NCBI GenBank assembly: GCA_900472395.1
Contig: UCHV01000011.1
Location: forward strand, 391,806-455,805
Length of the DNA stretch: 64,000 nucleotides
Direction: 5' to 3'
Source: Hyphomicrobiales bacterium
Lineage (GTDB): Bacteria; Pseudomonadota; Alphaproteobacteria; Rhizobiales; Rhizobiaceae
The notes under the pieces are model-generated. The model was not told the origin of the DNA and searched no databases. It saw nothing but the letters and a program-made list of their open reading frames with translations. Positions 9,501-18,221 of this stretch are shown one piece after another. Both the position numbers and the translations under genes were made by a program. The number at the start of each line of letters is the position of its first letter. Position 1 is the stretch's first letter.

Positions 9501-9721
9501 CGCTGGTACGCTCGATCATCGATATCGCCCGGTCGCTTGGCGTGGAAACGGTGGCGGAAGGCGTGGAAAGCATGGCGCATGCCGCCATGTTGCGCGAGCT
9601 CGGCTGCGACCTGTTGCAGGGTTATGCCTTCGCCCGCCCCCTGCCCTTCGAGGCCTTCAACGAGGCGGCGGCACGCGGCTGGGACCTTGCCGCCAAGCAG
9701 GCGAACGGCACGGCGGCATAA
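6512..9721 (+). CDS. Membrane PAS-GGDEF-EAL cyclic-di-GMP protein
   Basis: 1069 aa. Two membrane helices (about 35-55 and 292-313) enclose a periplasmic sensor region of CHASE-like size. Two PAS folds follow (WDGRASALHGG...HPEDR and WDARLSQLHGIPH...HPEDR), linked by a coiled segment. The GGDEF domain has an intact RIGGDEFVIL near residue 712 and the substrate block DRFKQINDTLGH. The EAL domain has GAEALVRWKHP near 840, IDDFGTGHTS and ETVAEGVES, so both cyclase and phosphodiesterase sites look complete. Which activity dominates cannot be read from sequence. The start is the first ATG of the frame with only a weak ribosome-binding site. Confidence 0.92.
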   Translation: MVCLKFKVVRKDENGLVVRIPFHRGVGRQLKNRRAALAAALAISGAIVMVGVAVDYRNTLNYRDQLRYTTNRVASLLGVRMSLRLQADLDTADNLVHAFGHDRAASAESFRPDALRTLDKNRHFAAIATAPNFELDRIFTPNGEPVDENAVLRGGGTAVLREVIRSHRSITEPVVVTSDRSRAIVVLLPVRQEGNSSGRWGAMAVVIDKLYIFRSAGISLLPRKPDAPPMIDLSWLRISISDTAHADGTNFLGVKLDNPTSHAIPVAGGQWKLQAMPKVGWDSAPEDQRNFRLQIGLAGLAMIIPVFIASLLIGERNRNIVALKLRESTLLQLSQRFALAMEASNMGVWEFSGDEMFWDGRASALHGGADKEGNNRLAEWLASVHPEDRPAVEAYFFSCACANIAASVIYRVTAADGSIRHLRSAGASYRNPDGSHRVAGIVWDVSADMTVHQSLRSAKEVSDIKNAELELALEELSSREHQLEELTTKLGIALESYRCGIWESLPDSKVERWDARLSQLHGIPHTDGRITADQWMELIHPEDREEARRVSAHFGPGSEEPLVVRVPQPDGSVRYIRSVGKIHMGRDGRRKVVGLAFDVTDDAVLTEQLRAAKQEADARNLELQMAKNRIEHNSLHDPLTMLANRRSLDIALDGLSRASAGERQKFSILHLDLDRFKQINDTLGHAAGDAMLVHTAGILLRNVDPGDLVARIGGDEFVILVRDNCSAAHTAALSNRIIAEIRQPVDFEGFACRFGVSIGIAQASGREIDARRMLVNADIALYRAKAQGRNRFEFFTQNLQAEIISHKRTADEVLSGIENDEFVAWYQPQFDARTMKLTGAEALVRWKHPQHGILAPDRFLKIADELNVTATLDQIVLQSVLKDKMRWAALGLDVPKVSVNVSSRRLHDDTLIDTLKTLAITPGQISFELVESIFLDESEDAAASNLERIKALGIDIEIDDFGTGHTSIVSLLKLKPKRLKIDRQLVMPILNSPQERTLVRSIIDIARSLGVETVAEGVESMAHAAMLRELGCDLLQGYAFARPLPFEAFNEAAARGWDLAAKQANGTAA

Positions 9722-9802
9722 AAGGCTTTCCCCTGACGGTGGATTTTAATATGACAAACCCGCTTCAAGGCGGGAACGGATCCCGCTTATCGGCGGGGTC
9801 CC

Positions 9803-10900
9803 ATGTCGTATAATTCCTTCGGTCATCTTTTCCGTGTCACCACTTGGGGCGAAAGCCACGGGCCCGCGCTCGGCTGCGTCGTCGACGGCTGCCCTCCCGG
9901 CCTGCGCTTCACGCTTGCCGACATTCAGCAGTGGCTCGACAAGCGCAAACCCGGCCAGTCGCGTTTCGTGACGCAGCGCCGTGAGGCCGACGAGGTAAAA
10001 GTGCTTTCGGGCGTGATGCTGGACGCGGACGGCGAGACGATGATCTCGACCGGCACGCCGATTTCCATGCTGATCGAAAACACCGACCAGCGCTCCAAGG
10101 ATTACGGCGAGATCGCCCGCCAGTATCGCCCCGGACACGCCGACTATACCTATGACACGAAATACGGCATCCGCGATTACCGCGGCGGTGGTCGTTCGTC
10201 CGCCCGCGAAACGGCAGCGCGCGTGGCAGCCGGCGGCATTGCCCGTCTCGTCGTGCCGGGTGTGAGCGTGCGCGGCGCTCTGGTGCAGATCGGCAAACAT
10301 AAAATCAACCGTGAAAACTGGGACTGGGCACAGGTGAACGAAAACCCATTCTTCTGCCCGGACGCAGAAATGGTGCCGGTGTGGGAAGACTATCTCGACG
10401 GCATCCGCAAGGCCGGCTCCTCGATCGGCGCCGTGGTCGAAGTGGTGGCCGAAGGCGTACCGGCAGGTCTTGGCGCGCCGATCTATGCCAAGCTCGATCA
10501 GGATATCGCCTCACTGCTGATGTCGATCAACGCCGTCAAGGGCGTCGAGATCGGCGACGGTTTTGCCTCCGCCGAACTGACCGGCGAGGAAAATGCCGAC
10601 CAGATGCGCATGGGCAATGACGGCGAACCGCTTTTCCTCTCCAACCACGCGGGCGGTATTCTCGGCGGCATTTCGACCGGCCAGCCGCTGGTTGCACGTT
10701 TCGCCATCAAGCCGACCTCCTCGATCCTCACCGAACGCCAGTCGATCGACGCCGACGGCAAGAACGTGGACGTGCGCACCAAGGGCCGCCACGACCCCTG
10801 CGTCGGCATCCGCGCCGTACCGATCGGCGAGGCCATGGTCGCCTGCGCCATCGCCGACCATTATCTGCGCGACCGTGGCCAGACGGGGCGGCTGGACTGA
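9803..10900 (+). CDS. aroC: Chorismate synthase
   Basis: Converts 5-enolpyruvylshikimate 3-phosphate to chorismate with reduced FMN, the final shikimate pathway step feeding aromatic amino acids and folate. 365 aa, typical. Visible signatures are [15 protein letters not shown] at the N-terminus, [29 protein letters not shown] (FMN and substrate site) and the C-terminal [16 protein letters not shown] small hairpin (CCCGC/GCGGG) lies at 9759-9774, just before the ATG. Confidence 0.97.
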   Translation: MSYNSFGHLFRVTTWGESHGPALGCVVDGCPPGLRFTLADIQQWLDKRKPGQSRFVTQRREADEVKVLSGVMLDADGETMISTGTPISMLIENTDQRSKDYGEIARQYRPGHADYTYDTKYGIRDYRGGGRSSARETAARVAAGGIARLVVPGVSVRGALVQIGKHKINRENWDWAQVNENPFFCPDAEMVPVWEDYLDGIRKAGSSIGAVVEVVAEGVPAGLGAPIYAKLDQDIASLLMSINAVKGVEIGDGFASAELTGEENADQMRMGNDGEPLFLSNHAGGILGGISTGQPLVARFAIKPTSSILTERQSIDADGKNVDVRTKGRHDPCVGIRAVPIGEAMVACAIADHYLRDRGQTGRLD

Positions 10901-10995
10901 GCAGCCCCGATACCCCCTGATCCGCAGGATTGCGGAGCATGCCGACATGAGAGATCGTCGCTCGTTGCTGGGGGGCGATTTTTCGTGTACGAATA

Positions 10996-11244
10996 ATGCG
11001 GATTATCTGGGACGAACGAAAACGGCAGGCCAACCTTCTCAAACACGGCCTCGACTTTGCCGATCTTGATCTTGAGTTTTTCGTATTGGCTGTCGCCAGC
11101 CCTGCGAAGGAAGGCCGTTCAAAGGCCGTTGGTCGTCTCCGAGACGGGACCATAGTCGTTATCTTTCTGGCGCTCGGTTCGGAAGCGATCTCGATCATTT
11201 CCATGCGGCCGGCCAGACGGGACGAAAGGAACGTGATCAGATGA
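10996..11244 (+). CDS. brnT: BrnT-family toxin
   Basis: 82 aa. BrnT toxins are RelE-like ribonucleases. The family pattern is visible: IIWDERKRQANLLKHGLDFADL at the start, a central strand region (VGRLRDGTIVVIFLAL) and the terminal SIISMRPARRDERNV. The family's usual IRIISARRA is here IISMRPA, a mild variation. The stop codon overlaps the start of brnA by 4 nt (ATGA), so the two are translationally coupled. Confidence 0.88.
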   Translation: MRIIWDERKRQANLLKHGLDFADLDLEFFVLAVASPAKEGRSKAVGRLRDGTIVVIFLALGSEAISIISMRPARRDERNVIR

Positions 11245-11555
11245 CTGTAAAGCGCAAAACCCTCGAGGAATTCCAACCCGGCCGCGGTTACACCAAGGAA
11301 GACTGGGATGCCGTGGATTCTCCGCCGCTGACCGAGGAAGAGTTGGCGAGCATGCGCCCCTTCCGTGAAGTCTTTCCCGAACTGGCCGAAAAGATCGAGA
11401 AAGAAATTGCCGCGCGCGGGCGTCCTCGCGTCGAGGCCCCGAAGGTGGCTGTCACCTTGCGGCTCGATCCCGATGTGCTGGAAAAATACAAGGCCGGCGG
11501 CAAGGATTGGCGGGCGATAATGGCAGCCGAACTGCGCAAGGCGGCGGGGCTTTAA
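11241..11555 (+). CDS. brnA: BrnA-family antitoxin
   Basis: 104 aa. The C-terminal ribbon-helix-helix segment VAVTLRLDPDVLEKYKAGG and DWRAIMAAELRKAAG is the BrnA signature; the acidic N-terminal two-thirds (SPPLTEEELASMRPF) should wrap the BrnT toxin. Family members bind the toxin as a heterotetramer and repress their own operon. It overlaps brnT by 4 nt and ends 9 bp before the convergent YcaQ-like gene. Confidence 0.88.
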   Translation: MTVKRKTLEEFQPGRGYTKEDWDAVDSPPLTEEELASMRPFREVFPELAEKIEKEIAARGRPRVEAPKVAVTLRLDPDVLEKYKAGGKDWRAIMAAELRKAAGL

Positions 11556-11564
11556 CTCCGCCCT

Positions 11565-12758
11565 CTATTCTCCCCGCCAACCATCGAGAAACCGCACGCT
11601 CTCCACACCGGCAAAGCGGGCCATGCGCATCAGCTCCGCCTCCAGCTTTTCCAGGCGACCCGCTGACGCCCGCACGCCGGGTTCCAGCCACAGGCGTTTG
11701 ACATCCAGCGATCCGGCCTTGCGGTCGGCCTTCATGTCGATGCGGCCGATCATGCGGTCGCCTTCCATCAGCGGAAACACGTAATAGCCGTAGATGCGCT
11801 TCGGCTCCGGCACAAAGATCTCGATGCGATAGTTGAAGTTGAACAGCCGCTCTGCCCGGTCGCGATCACGCAGCAGCGGATCGAAGGGGCTGAGCACACG
11901 GATGCGATTGGGCGGTTCCGGTATCTCGCCGAGGTTTTTGGGAAAACCGGTGAAGGCAAACGATGGGCGCGGGCGGCCGCCGTTTGCCGGCGTCACCAGA
12001 ATTTCGATAAGTTCGTCGCGATGGCTTTCGACCCATGTTTTTGCTTCCAGCGGTGTCACCAGCGCCCAGAAGGCGGCTATTTCGCCTGAAGTGGCAAAAC
12101 CGAGCCGTGTCAGCGCGCTGCGGCAGGCCCAGTCGAGAAACACCTCTTCCGTCACCTCCGGTTCGTGGTGGTGCGAAGGCAGCACGCGCTCGGTGAGGTC
12201 GTAGATCTTTTGAAAATTGCGGCGACCGGCAATCGAGAGTTTGCCGATATGCCAGTAATATTCGAGCGCCGTCTTGTTGGGATGCCAGTTCCACCAGCCG
12301 CCGGATTTGTGGTCCTCGGCCTTCATGTCACGCGACATGATCGCGCCGTTTTCCTCGATATGGCGAAACGTATCCTCGAAGGCGGAATCGTAGTTTTCGC
12401 CCTGCCATTTTTTCCAACGCTCAGCCAGATGCGGTTCACGGCGGCGAAAGCGGTGTTTCCAGTAGCGGAAAAATTCCGACGGCAGGATGGAGGCATCATG
12501 CGTCCAGTGTTCGAAAAGTTCGCCATCCTTTTCCAGAAGCGTGGTCAGATGGTCGCGCCGATAGGTCTGGTTGCGCGAAAACAGGATCATGTGATGGGCA
12601 CGCTCGACGGTGGCGATACTGTCCACCTGAACGAAGCCGATCGTCTGGATCAGCGACAAAAGCCCCGCCTTGTCGAGTGCCCGGTTGGGCGAGACGGACA
12701 GGCCCTGCCGCTCCAGAAAAATACGCCGTGCCTGTTCATTCGAGATCAGTGTAGCCAT
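11565..12758 (-). CDS. Winged-helix DNA glycosylase, YcaQ/AlkX family
   Basis: 397 aa, a usual length. Family members unhook interstrand DNA crosslinks and excise some alkylated bases. The catalytic QxD is present in IQTIGFVQVDSIATVERAHH, followed by the family blocks LFEHWTHDASILP, GGWWNWHPNKTALEYYW and PFDPLLRDRDRAERLFNF...YGYYVFPLMEGDR. It stands alone: convergent with brnA and divergent from bioM across about 108 bp. Substrate preference in this organism is unknown. Confidence 0.88.
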   Translation of the reverse strand: MATLISNEQARRIFLERQGLSVSPNRALDKAGLLSLIQTIGFVQVDSIATVERAHHMILFSRNQTYRRDHLTTLLEKDGELFEHWTHDASILPSEFFRYWKHRFRRREPHLAERWKKWQGENYDSAFEDTFRHIEENGAIMSRDMKAEDHKSGGWWNWHPNKTALEYYWHIGKLSIAGRRNFQKIYDLTERVLPSHHHEPEVTEEVFLDWACRSALTRLGFATSGEIAAFWALVTPLEAKTWVESHRDELIEILVTPANGGRPRPSFAFTGFPKNLGEIPEPPNRIRVLSPFDPLLRDRDRAERLFNFNYRIEIFVPEPKRIYGYYVFPLMEGDRMIGRIDMKADRKAGSLDVKRLWLEPGVRASAGRLEKLEAELMRMARFAGVESVRFLDGWRGE

Positions 12759-12833
12759 GCAGAAAAGACTATGGCCTTCCGTCGCGAAGTCAATGTTCTT
12801 TTTTTGTTCTTAATTCCCCTCAATCCCGATAGA

Positions 12834-12843
12834 GTTTATAGAG
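12834..12843. promoter_or_regulatory. Possible degenerate BioR box upstream of bioM
   Basis: TTATAGAGCC lies 24 bp before bioM. Alphaproteobacterial BioR is reported to bind TTATMKATAA; the first seven positions fit and the last three do not, so this is only a candidate half-site. Confidence 0.2.
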
Positions 12844-12866
12844 CCGGACGAAACTGAGGGACCGGC

Positions 12867-13547
12867 TTGGACATCCATTTCGAAGAGGCCAGCGTGCGTT
12901 ATGAAGCCCGCACCGCGCTCGAACCGCTGACACTGCGGCTCACCGAGCGGCGCATCGGCGTGATCGGGCTGAACGGTTCCGGCAAGACCACGTTTGCGCG
13001 GCTGATCAACGGACTGGTGAAACCGTCTTCGGGAAAAGTTGTCGTCAACGGTTTCGATACGGTGAAAGATGCGGAGGCGGTGCGGGCCGAGGCCGGTTTC
13101 ATTTTTCAGAACCCGCAGAACCAGATCATCCTGCCGATATTGAAGGAAGATATCGCGCTCGGGCTGAAACGCCGCAAATTGTCCGGCGCGGAGATTGACG
13201 CGGCCGTTTCGGCGGTGCTGGTCCGGTTTGGCATTCCGCATCTGGCCGACCGGCGCACGCACGAGCTTTCCGGCGGCGAATTGCAGCTTTCGGCGTTTGC
13301 CTCGGTTCTGGTGACGCAGCCCAAAATCCTGATCCTCGACGAACCGACCAACCAGCTGGATCTCAAAAACCGCAATCTTGTGGAACGCACCATGGCGGCG
13401 ATGGACGAAAACCTGATCGTCATTTCCCATGACCTTGCGCTGGTCGAAGGCTTTGACAAGGTGCTGCTGTTTTCAGGTGGCAAACTGGTTGGCGATGGAA
13501 ACCCCAGCGACGTGATCGCGCAGTACAAAAAACTGGCCGGCGCATGA
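12867..13547 (+). CDS. bioM: Biotin transporter ATPase component BioM
   Basis: ATP-hydrolysing subunit of the BioMNY energy-coupling-factor transporter for biotin uptake. 226 aa with Walker A GLNGSGKTT, Q-loop FQNPQNQ, signature LSGGELQ, Walker B ILILDEPTNQLD and the switch His in VISHD. It starts at a TTG, supported by CTGAGGGA six bases upstream and by the family N-terminus IHFEEASVRY. Its end overlaps bioN by 4 nt. Confidence 0.93.
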   Translation: MDIHFEEASVRYEARTALEPLTLRLTERRIGVIGLNGSGKTTFARLINGLVKPSSGKVVVNGFDTVKDAEAVRAEAGFIFQNPQNQIILPILKEDIALGLKRRKLSGAEIDAAVSAVLVRFGIPHLADRRTHELSGGELQLSAFASVLVTQPKILILDEPTNQLDLKNRNLVERTMAAMDENLIVISHDLALVEGFDKVLLFSGGKLVGDGNPSDVIAQYKKLAGA

Positions 13548-14140
13548 ACACGCTTTACCTCGACGGGCAAAGCCTGCTGCACCGGCTATCGACCAAGCCA
13601 AAGCTCGGCGGGCTGGCGGTGTTCAGCGTTTTCCTGTTTGCGGCCAGTCATCCGCTGGCGCTGGGCGTCTCAGCTTTGGTGGCCGCCCTCGCCTATGCCT
13701 CGACCGGCATAGGGTGGAAACCCGGCCTTGCCCGCCTGCGTCCGGCCTTCATCACCATCGCCGCCGTCACGCTGTTTGCGCTGCTGTTTCAGCCGCCCAT
13801 CGAAGCGCTCGTCATCCTGTTTCGCCTCACCGCACTGATGCTGGCCGCCGCCGCGATCACCGCCACCACCTCGATTGGCGCGTTTATCGACACGATAACA
13901 TGGGCGGCGACACCGCTGGAGCGGTTCGGGCTGGTGCGGGCCGCCGATATCGGCCTGTCGGTCGGCCTCGTCATCCGTTTCGTGCCGGAAGTGACCTTGC
14001 GTTACCGCAGCATCCGCGATGCCCATCAGGCGCGAGGCTTGAAGGTGCGGCCGGTGACGCTGATCGTGCCCCTGATCATCCAGACACTGAAGAATGCCGA
14101 TGAAATTGCCGCAGCCATTGACGCGCGCGGCATTCGTTAG
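13544..14140 (+). CDS. bioN: Biotin transporter transmembrane component BioN
   Basis: 198-aa membrane protein (T component) that couples BioM ATP hydrolysis to BioY. Several hydrophobic helices (LAVFSVFLFAASHPLALGV, PAFITIAAVTLFALLF, LTALMLAAAAITATT) are followed by the coupling-helix motifs RYRSIRDAHQARGLK and DEIAAAIDARGIR, the ARG motifs that touch the ATPase. It overlaps bioM by 4 nt and precedes bioY. Confidence 0.92.
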   Translation: MNTLYLDGQSLLHRLSTKPKLGGLAVFSVFLFAASHPLALGVSALVAALAYASTGIGWKPGLARLRPAFITIAAVTLFALLFQPPIEALVILFRLTALMLAAAAITATTSIGAFIDTITWAATPLERFGLVRAADIGLSVGLVIRFVPEVTLRYRSIRDAHQARGLKVRPVTLIVPLIIQTLKNADEIAAAIDARGIR

Positions 14141-14177
14141 CAATTTGCTCCACCATCTCTCAAGGAAATCCACCGTC

Positions 14178-14741
14178 ATGAGCACCAGAGACCTCGTTCT
14201 TGTCGCCCTGTTTGCCGCCATCATCGTGGCGCTGGGCCTGATCCCGCCTGTCAGCCTCGGGTTCATTCCGGTGCCGGTGCATGCACAATCGCTTGGCGTC
14301 ATGCTGGCCGGCGTGGTGCTGGGTGCCAAACGCGGCACGCTGGCTGTGGCGCTGTTCATGCTCCTGGCCGCTATCGGCCTGCCGGTCCTATCCGGTGGTC
14401 GCGGCGGTCTCGGCGTGTTCATGGCACCGCCCTCGGGTTACCTCTATGGTTACCTCGCGGCCGCCTTCGTCACCGGCTATATTTCCGAGCGTTTTGTGAC
14501 GCCACGCCAGACCGGTCTCGTGCAGGGCTCCGTCTTTTTCGTTGCCGCCCTCGCCGGTGGTGTGCTCACCTGCCATCTGCTCGGTGTGTTGTGGCTGGCT
14601 TTCGTCACCGGCCTTGGTCTGCAGGCAGCCTTTCTCGGCACGCTTGCCTTCATTCCGGGCGATGCCCTGAAGGCACTGATCGCCGCCTTTGCCGGCCGCG
14701 CCGTGATGGTGGGTTATCCGTTGCTGCCGCAGCGGGCGTGA
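14178..14741 (+). CDS. bioY: Biotin-binding substrate-specific component BioY
   Basis: 187-aa S component, six predicted membrane helices, which binds biotin and can import it with BioMN. Family landmarks include IPPVSLGFIPVPVHAQSLG, the LPVLSGGRGGLGVFMAPPSGYL loop and PGDALKALIAA near the end. The ATG at 14178 has AAGGAA upstream; in-frame codons before it are non-homologous. It is the last gene of bioMNY. Confidence 0.94.
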   Translation: MSTRDLVLVALFAAIIVALGLIPPVSLGFIPVPVHAQSLGVMLAGVVLGAKRGTLAVALFMLLAAIGLPVLSGGRGGLGVFMAPPSGYLYGYLAAAFVTGYISERFVTPRQTGLVQGSVFFVAALAGGVLTCHLLGVLWLAFVTGLGLQAAFLGTLAFIPGDALKALIAAFAGRAVMVGYPLLPQRA

Positions 14742-14879
14742 TTGGGTGGCGCAGCAGCGCCACTGGCTCCCCCTGGGCGTCCCTCCGCACCAAACCGGAG
14801 CGGGTATTTTCCCGCGCTTGAAAAGCGGACAGCCCGCGCCATCTGGAAAAAGCCCATCCTCGGGCGACAGGAACCCGCC

Positions 14880-15815
14880 ATGACCACGCGCCTTTACGAA
14901 CACGAGATCTTTCTCGAGCACAACACGCCGCCCGGCCACCCGGAGCGCGCCGACCGGCTGCGCTCGCTGGCGATTGCGCTCGAACATCCGAATTTTGCCG
15001 AACTGGACCGCAAGCCGGCACCGCAGGCAAATGAGGATGCGGTTCTGCTGGCCCACCCGGAAGAGCATCTGTTTTCCGTCATGCGGCAGGTGCCGGAGGA
15101 AGACGGTGCGATCAACCAGCTGGAATCCGATACCTATCTGAGCCCCAAAAGTCTGCAGGCGGCGCTGACCGGCATCGGCGGCGCGCTGGCGGCTGTCGAT
15201 GACGTGATGACGGGCAAGGTGGATAACGCCTTCGTCGCCGCGCGTCCGCCCGGCCACCATGCGGAAAAATCGAAGGCGATGGGTTTCTGCCTGTTCAACA
15301 ACGTGGCGATTGCCGCCCGCCATGCGCAAAAAACCTATGGTGTCGAACGCGTCGCCATCGTCGATTGGGACGTGCATCACGGCAACGGTACCCAGGACAT
15401 CTTCTGGGACGATCCATCCGTCTTGTTCTGCTCCACCCACCAGATGCCGCTTTACCCGTTTACCGGCGCGCGCGACGAAACGGGCACGAAGAACAACATC
15501 GTCAACGCGCCTCTTGCCACCAACGATGGCAGCGAGCATTTTCGCGATGCCTTCAAAACCCGAGTCCTGCCGGCGCTCGAAAACTTTCGCCCGGATTTCA
15601 TTCTGATCTCGGCCGGGTTCGATGCGCATCACCGCGATCCGCTGGCGCAGATCAATCTCGTCGGCAACGATTTCGACTGGGCGACCGGCCGGCTGATGGA
15701 GATCGCCGGCAAATATGCCGACAACCGGGTCGTCAGCCTGCTCGAAGGTGGCTATGATCTTGAGGGGCTGGCCGAATCGGCGGGCCTGCATATCTGCAGA
15801 TTGATGAAGGGCTAA
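14880..15815 (+). CDS. Histone deacetylase family (acetoin utilisation/acetylpolyamine-type) deacetylase
   Basis: 311-aa zinc-dependent amidohydrolase of the bacterial HDAC family. Active-site blocks are intact: [16 protein letters not shown] (tandem His), [13 protein letters not shown] (Asp and His zinc ligands), [12 protein letters not shown] (second Asp) and EGGYDL (transition-state Tyr). Bacterial members deacetylate polyamines or other small amides; the substrate here is unknown. The ATG before [10 protein letters not shown] is chosen; the frame continues 46 codons upstream without similarity. The xseB start follows its stop directly. Confidence 0.9.
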   Translation: MTTRLYEHEIFLEHNTPPGHPERADRLRSLAIALEHPNFAELDRKPAPQANEDAVLLAHPEEHLFSVMRQVPEEDGAINQLESDTYLSPKSLQAALTGIGGALAAVDDVMTGKVDNAFVAARPPGHHAEKSKAMGFCLFNNVAIAARHAQKTYGVERVAIVDWDVHHGNGTQDIFWDDPSVLFCSTHQMPLYPFTGARDETGTKNNIVNAPLATNDGSEHFRDAFKTRVLPALENFRPDFILISAGFDAHHRDPLAQINLVGNDFDWATGRLMEIAGKYADNRVVSLLEGGYDLEGLAESAGLHICRLMKG

Positions 15816-15816
15816 A

Positions 15817-16071
15817 ATGTCGGACCAGGTCGAGATCAACGATGTGAACGCTTATTCCTTCGAGAAGGCCGTGGCCGAACTCGAAAGCATCGTCGCCCGA
15901 CTGGAACGCGGCGACGTGGCACTGGACGAATCCATCGCCATCTACGAGCGCGGCGAAGCCCTGAAAAAGCATTGCGAAAAGCTGCTTTCCGCCGCCGAAA
16001 ACCGCATCGAAAAGATCCGGCTGGATCGCGCCGGCAAACCGCAGGGTATAGAGGCGCTTGACGGCGAATAA
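15817..16071 (+). CDS. xseB: Exodeoxyribonuclease VII small subunit
   Basis: 84 aa. XseB multimers coat the XseA catalytic subunit of the single-strand exonuclease VII that trims DNA ends in repair. The family core is clear: [38 protein letters not shown] and [13 protein letters not shown]. It begins 1 bp after the HDAC-family gene stops, so the two form one operon. xseA is not in the window. Confidence 0.94.
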   Translation: MSDQVEINDVNAYSFEKAVAELESIVARLERGDVALDESIAIYERGEALKKHCEKLLSAAENRIEKIRLDRAGKPQGIEALDGE

Positions 16072-16156
16072 TCTCCCAGCGTCCAGCATGAAATCCCAGG
16101 TTGCATTTGACGCAAATTACTCGACCTTTCTGCGGGGTTTGACTATAGTGTCCCGC

Positions 16157-16468
16157 ATGGACAAGGACGCGGTCATCGCCAAGCTGAGAGAACACGAGGC
16201 CGAACTGCGCGCGGCGGGCGCGGAGCATCTTTCGCTGTTCGGTTCGGTGGCGCGCGGGGATGCGACGTCGGATTCGGATCTGGATGTTCTGGTGAAACTG
16301 TCGGAACCGGTTATTCAATCCGGATTCGGTTATTTCAGTGCTCTGGCAATCCTGCAGGAGCGCATTACCGATATCACTGGCTATGATAATGTGGATGTGG
16401 TGGCCGAACCGCTCACCAAGGATAACGTGCGGCGTTCCGTAGAGAAGGACCGCGCCATTGCCTTCTAA
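16157..16468 (+). CDS. MNT-family minimal nucleotidyltransferase (antitoxin candidate)
   Basis: 103 aa. The polymerase-beta-type core is complete: Gly29-Ser30 and ARGDATSDSDLDVLV with metal-binding Asp41 and Asp43. In MntA/HepT-type systems such an enzyme AMPylates the HEPN toxin to silence it. The downstream HEPN gene overlaps this gene by 11 nt, so they are a coupled pair. The frame opens upstream at 16058 inside xseB, but the ATG at 16157 matches the family start. Confidence 0.85.
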   Translation: MDKDAVIAKLREHEAELRAAGAEHLSLFGSVARGDATSDSDLDVLVKLSEPVIQSGFGYFSALAILQERITDITGYDNVDVVAEPLTKDNVRRSVEKDRAIAF

Positions 16469-16820
16469 GCGCCCGCTCACCCGCATGCGCGATATCGTCG
16501 AGAATGGCAAGGCCGTGCTCGACTACACAAACGGAATGACGTTCGAGACTTACGCGAGCAGCAACCTGATCAAGGATGCGACCGAACGTTGTTTTACGCG
16601 GATTTCGGAAGCAGCGGTCAAATTGGGGGTGATTGCTGAAGAACTTTTTCCCAACCAGGACTGGTTGGCCATGCGCCATCTGGGTAACGTGCTGCGCCAT
16701 GATTATAACCGTGTGCTGGACACGGTAATCTGGACGATCCGCAACGATCGCCTCCCGCCCCTGCTCACCGAACTGCAAACCTTTCTCGCCCACTACCCGG
16801 AAGATCAGGAAACACTGTGA
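16458..16820 (+). CDS. HEPN-domain (DUF86/HepT-like) protein
   Basis: 120 aa, all-helical. The family end motif is present as LGNVLRHDYNRV with His81 and Tyr83, the Tyr being the AMPylation site in characterised HepT proteins. The Arg five residues before the His in the RX4H nuclease motif is Gly76 here; the nearest arginines are 73 and 80. So it is either a subfamily variant or a weakened nuclease. It overlaps the MNT gene by 11 nt. Confidence 0.83.
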   Translation: MPSKRPLTRMRDIVENGKAVLDYTNGMTFETYASSNLIKDATERCFTRISEAAVKLGVIAEELFPNQDWLAMRHLGNVLRHDYNRVLDTVIWTIRNDRLPPLLTELQTFLAHYPEDQETL

Positions 16821-17010
16821 CGGCCGCCGCGCCAGAACGGTGCTACGCGCAGCGAATAACGCCGATCCGCCCCGTAAAAAACCGGATCGTTCAAATCCAA
16901 TCCATTATCTTGAACCGGTTTTCACCGGCCCCACCATATTCCTTTCGGTAGAAACGGCAGGCTTGTGTGGGAAGCAGGTCCGCCACGGGTGATGTGGGGC
17001 ATTTGGGGTC

Positions 17011-18132
17011 ATGGGGCAGATACGGCCTTTGGCGGCAACCGATATTCCATCGGTGGCTGTTCTCTTTCAACGCGCATTCAAGCGAACCGACGCAGCACCC
17101 GCCGACAATTTTGTCGCCTGCCTGCACGGTCTTTATGTCGACCATCCGCTGATCCACGACAGCTTGCCGAGCCTCGTACATGAAGGCAAGACCGGCATTT
17201 CCGGCTTCATCAGCCGCCACCGGCTGCCGATGCGCATCGATGGCCGCGATGTCAATGGCGCGCTGTTCGGCACCATCATGGCGGATAACCGCGCCGGCCA
17301 TTCGCTGATCGGGCCAAAGCTGCTGAAAGCCGCACTGGCCGGGCCGCAGGATTTTTCCTTTGCCGATACGGCCAGCGACATTTCCCGCACACTTGGACAA
17401 CGGCTGGGCTGCACGCCACTTGCAGGGCACAGCCTCAACTGGATGCGCATCATCCGCCCAAGCCGATGGCTGGCCGATCAGGTGGCGCAGCGGTTTCGCC
17501 CCTTCGGCCTGCTGGCGCCGATTGCCGGTGCTGCCGACGATCTGCTGCGCAACCGCCTTTGCCCGAACCGGCAACGCTGGTTTGCTTATGGCGACCGGAA
17601 CGCGGCCAAGGGGGCGACAAAAGCGGCGAGCGCACAGGATATCGATGCCGAACGGTTTGCCTCTCTTTTCACCGAATTATCCGGCCGATTTGCCCTGCGC
17701 CCGCGCTGGAGCCGGACGGATGTCGCATTACTTTCCCACCAGGCGATGGAAAAGCAGCAATTCGGACCGGCATCTTTCGTGGCGGTGATCGATCATCGCG
17801 GAAATGCGGTAGGCTGTTTTCTCTACCATCTGAAAAAGGGATCGACGGCGCGGGTGCTGCAGGTCGTGGCAGCAGAAGGAGCCGAAGGTGCCGTGATCGA
17901 TGCGCTGATCGGCCATGCGGCCGACAATGGCGCGAGTGCCGTGATCGGCCGCACGGAACCCTATCTGATGGACGCCATGCTGGGCCGCCGTATCGTTTTT
18001 ACCAACACCGCCTCCAGCATGATCCATACCCGCGACACGGATATTCTTGCGGCAATCACCCGCAGCGACGCGTTGTTGAACGGGTTTGTGGGCGAACAGT
18101 GGAGCCCGATGATCGGCAACCGCTTCGATTGA
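17011..18132 (+). CDS. GNAT-family N-acetyltransferase-like protein
   Basis: 373 aa. The N-terminal 130 residues look like a GNAT fold (IRPLAATDIPSVAVLFQRAF, GISGFISRHRLPM, NGALFGTIMADNRAG). The C-terminal region (FGPASFVAVIDHRGNAVGC, ARVLQVVAAEGAEGAVIDAL) suggests a second GNAT-like half. The acetyl-CoA loop is poorly conserved, so acceptor and activity are unknown. It stands alone between the MNT/HEPN pair and the pirin gene; the 190-bp gap upstream shows no clear motif. Confidence 0.65.
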   Translation: MGQIRPLAATDIPSVAVLFQRAFKRTDAAPADNFVACLHGLYVDHPLIHDSLPSLVHEGKTGISGFISRHRLPMRIDGRDVNGALFGTIMADNRAGHSLIGPKLLKAALAGPQDFSFADTASDISRTLGQRLGCTPLAGHSLNWMRIIRPSRWLADQVAQRFRPFGLLAPIAGAADDLLRNRLCPNRQRWFAYGDRNAAKGATKAASAQDIDAERFASLFTELSGRFALRPRWSRTDVALLSHQAMEKQQFGPASFVAVIDHRGNAVGCFLYHLKKGSTARVLQVVAAEGAEGAVIDALIGHAADNGASAVIGRTEPYLMDAMLGRRIVFTNTASSMIHTRDTDILAAITRSDALLNGFVGEQWSPMIGNRFD

Positions 18133-18221
18133 TTTCAGCACGCTGCGTTCACCGGAATTGTATGTCGTTTGCGGTCGGGCCGCGATAAGCTTCCTCCACC
18201 ACCAGATGGAGACCGGCCCCC

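Noticed and set aside
16821..17010. Possible small RNA or riboswitch in the gap before the GNAT gene
   Set aside because: Only a weak hairpin (ACCGG/CCGGT) without a promoter or terminator pattern.
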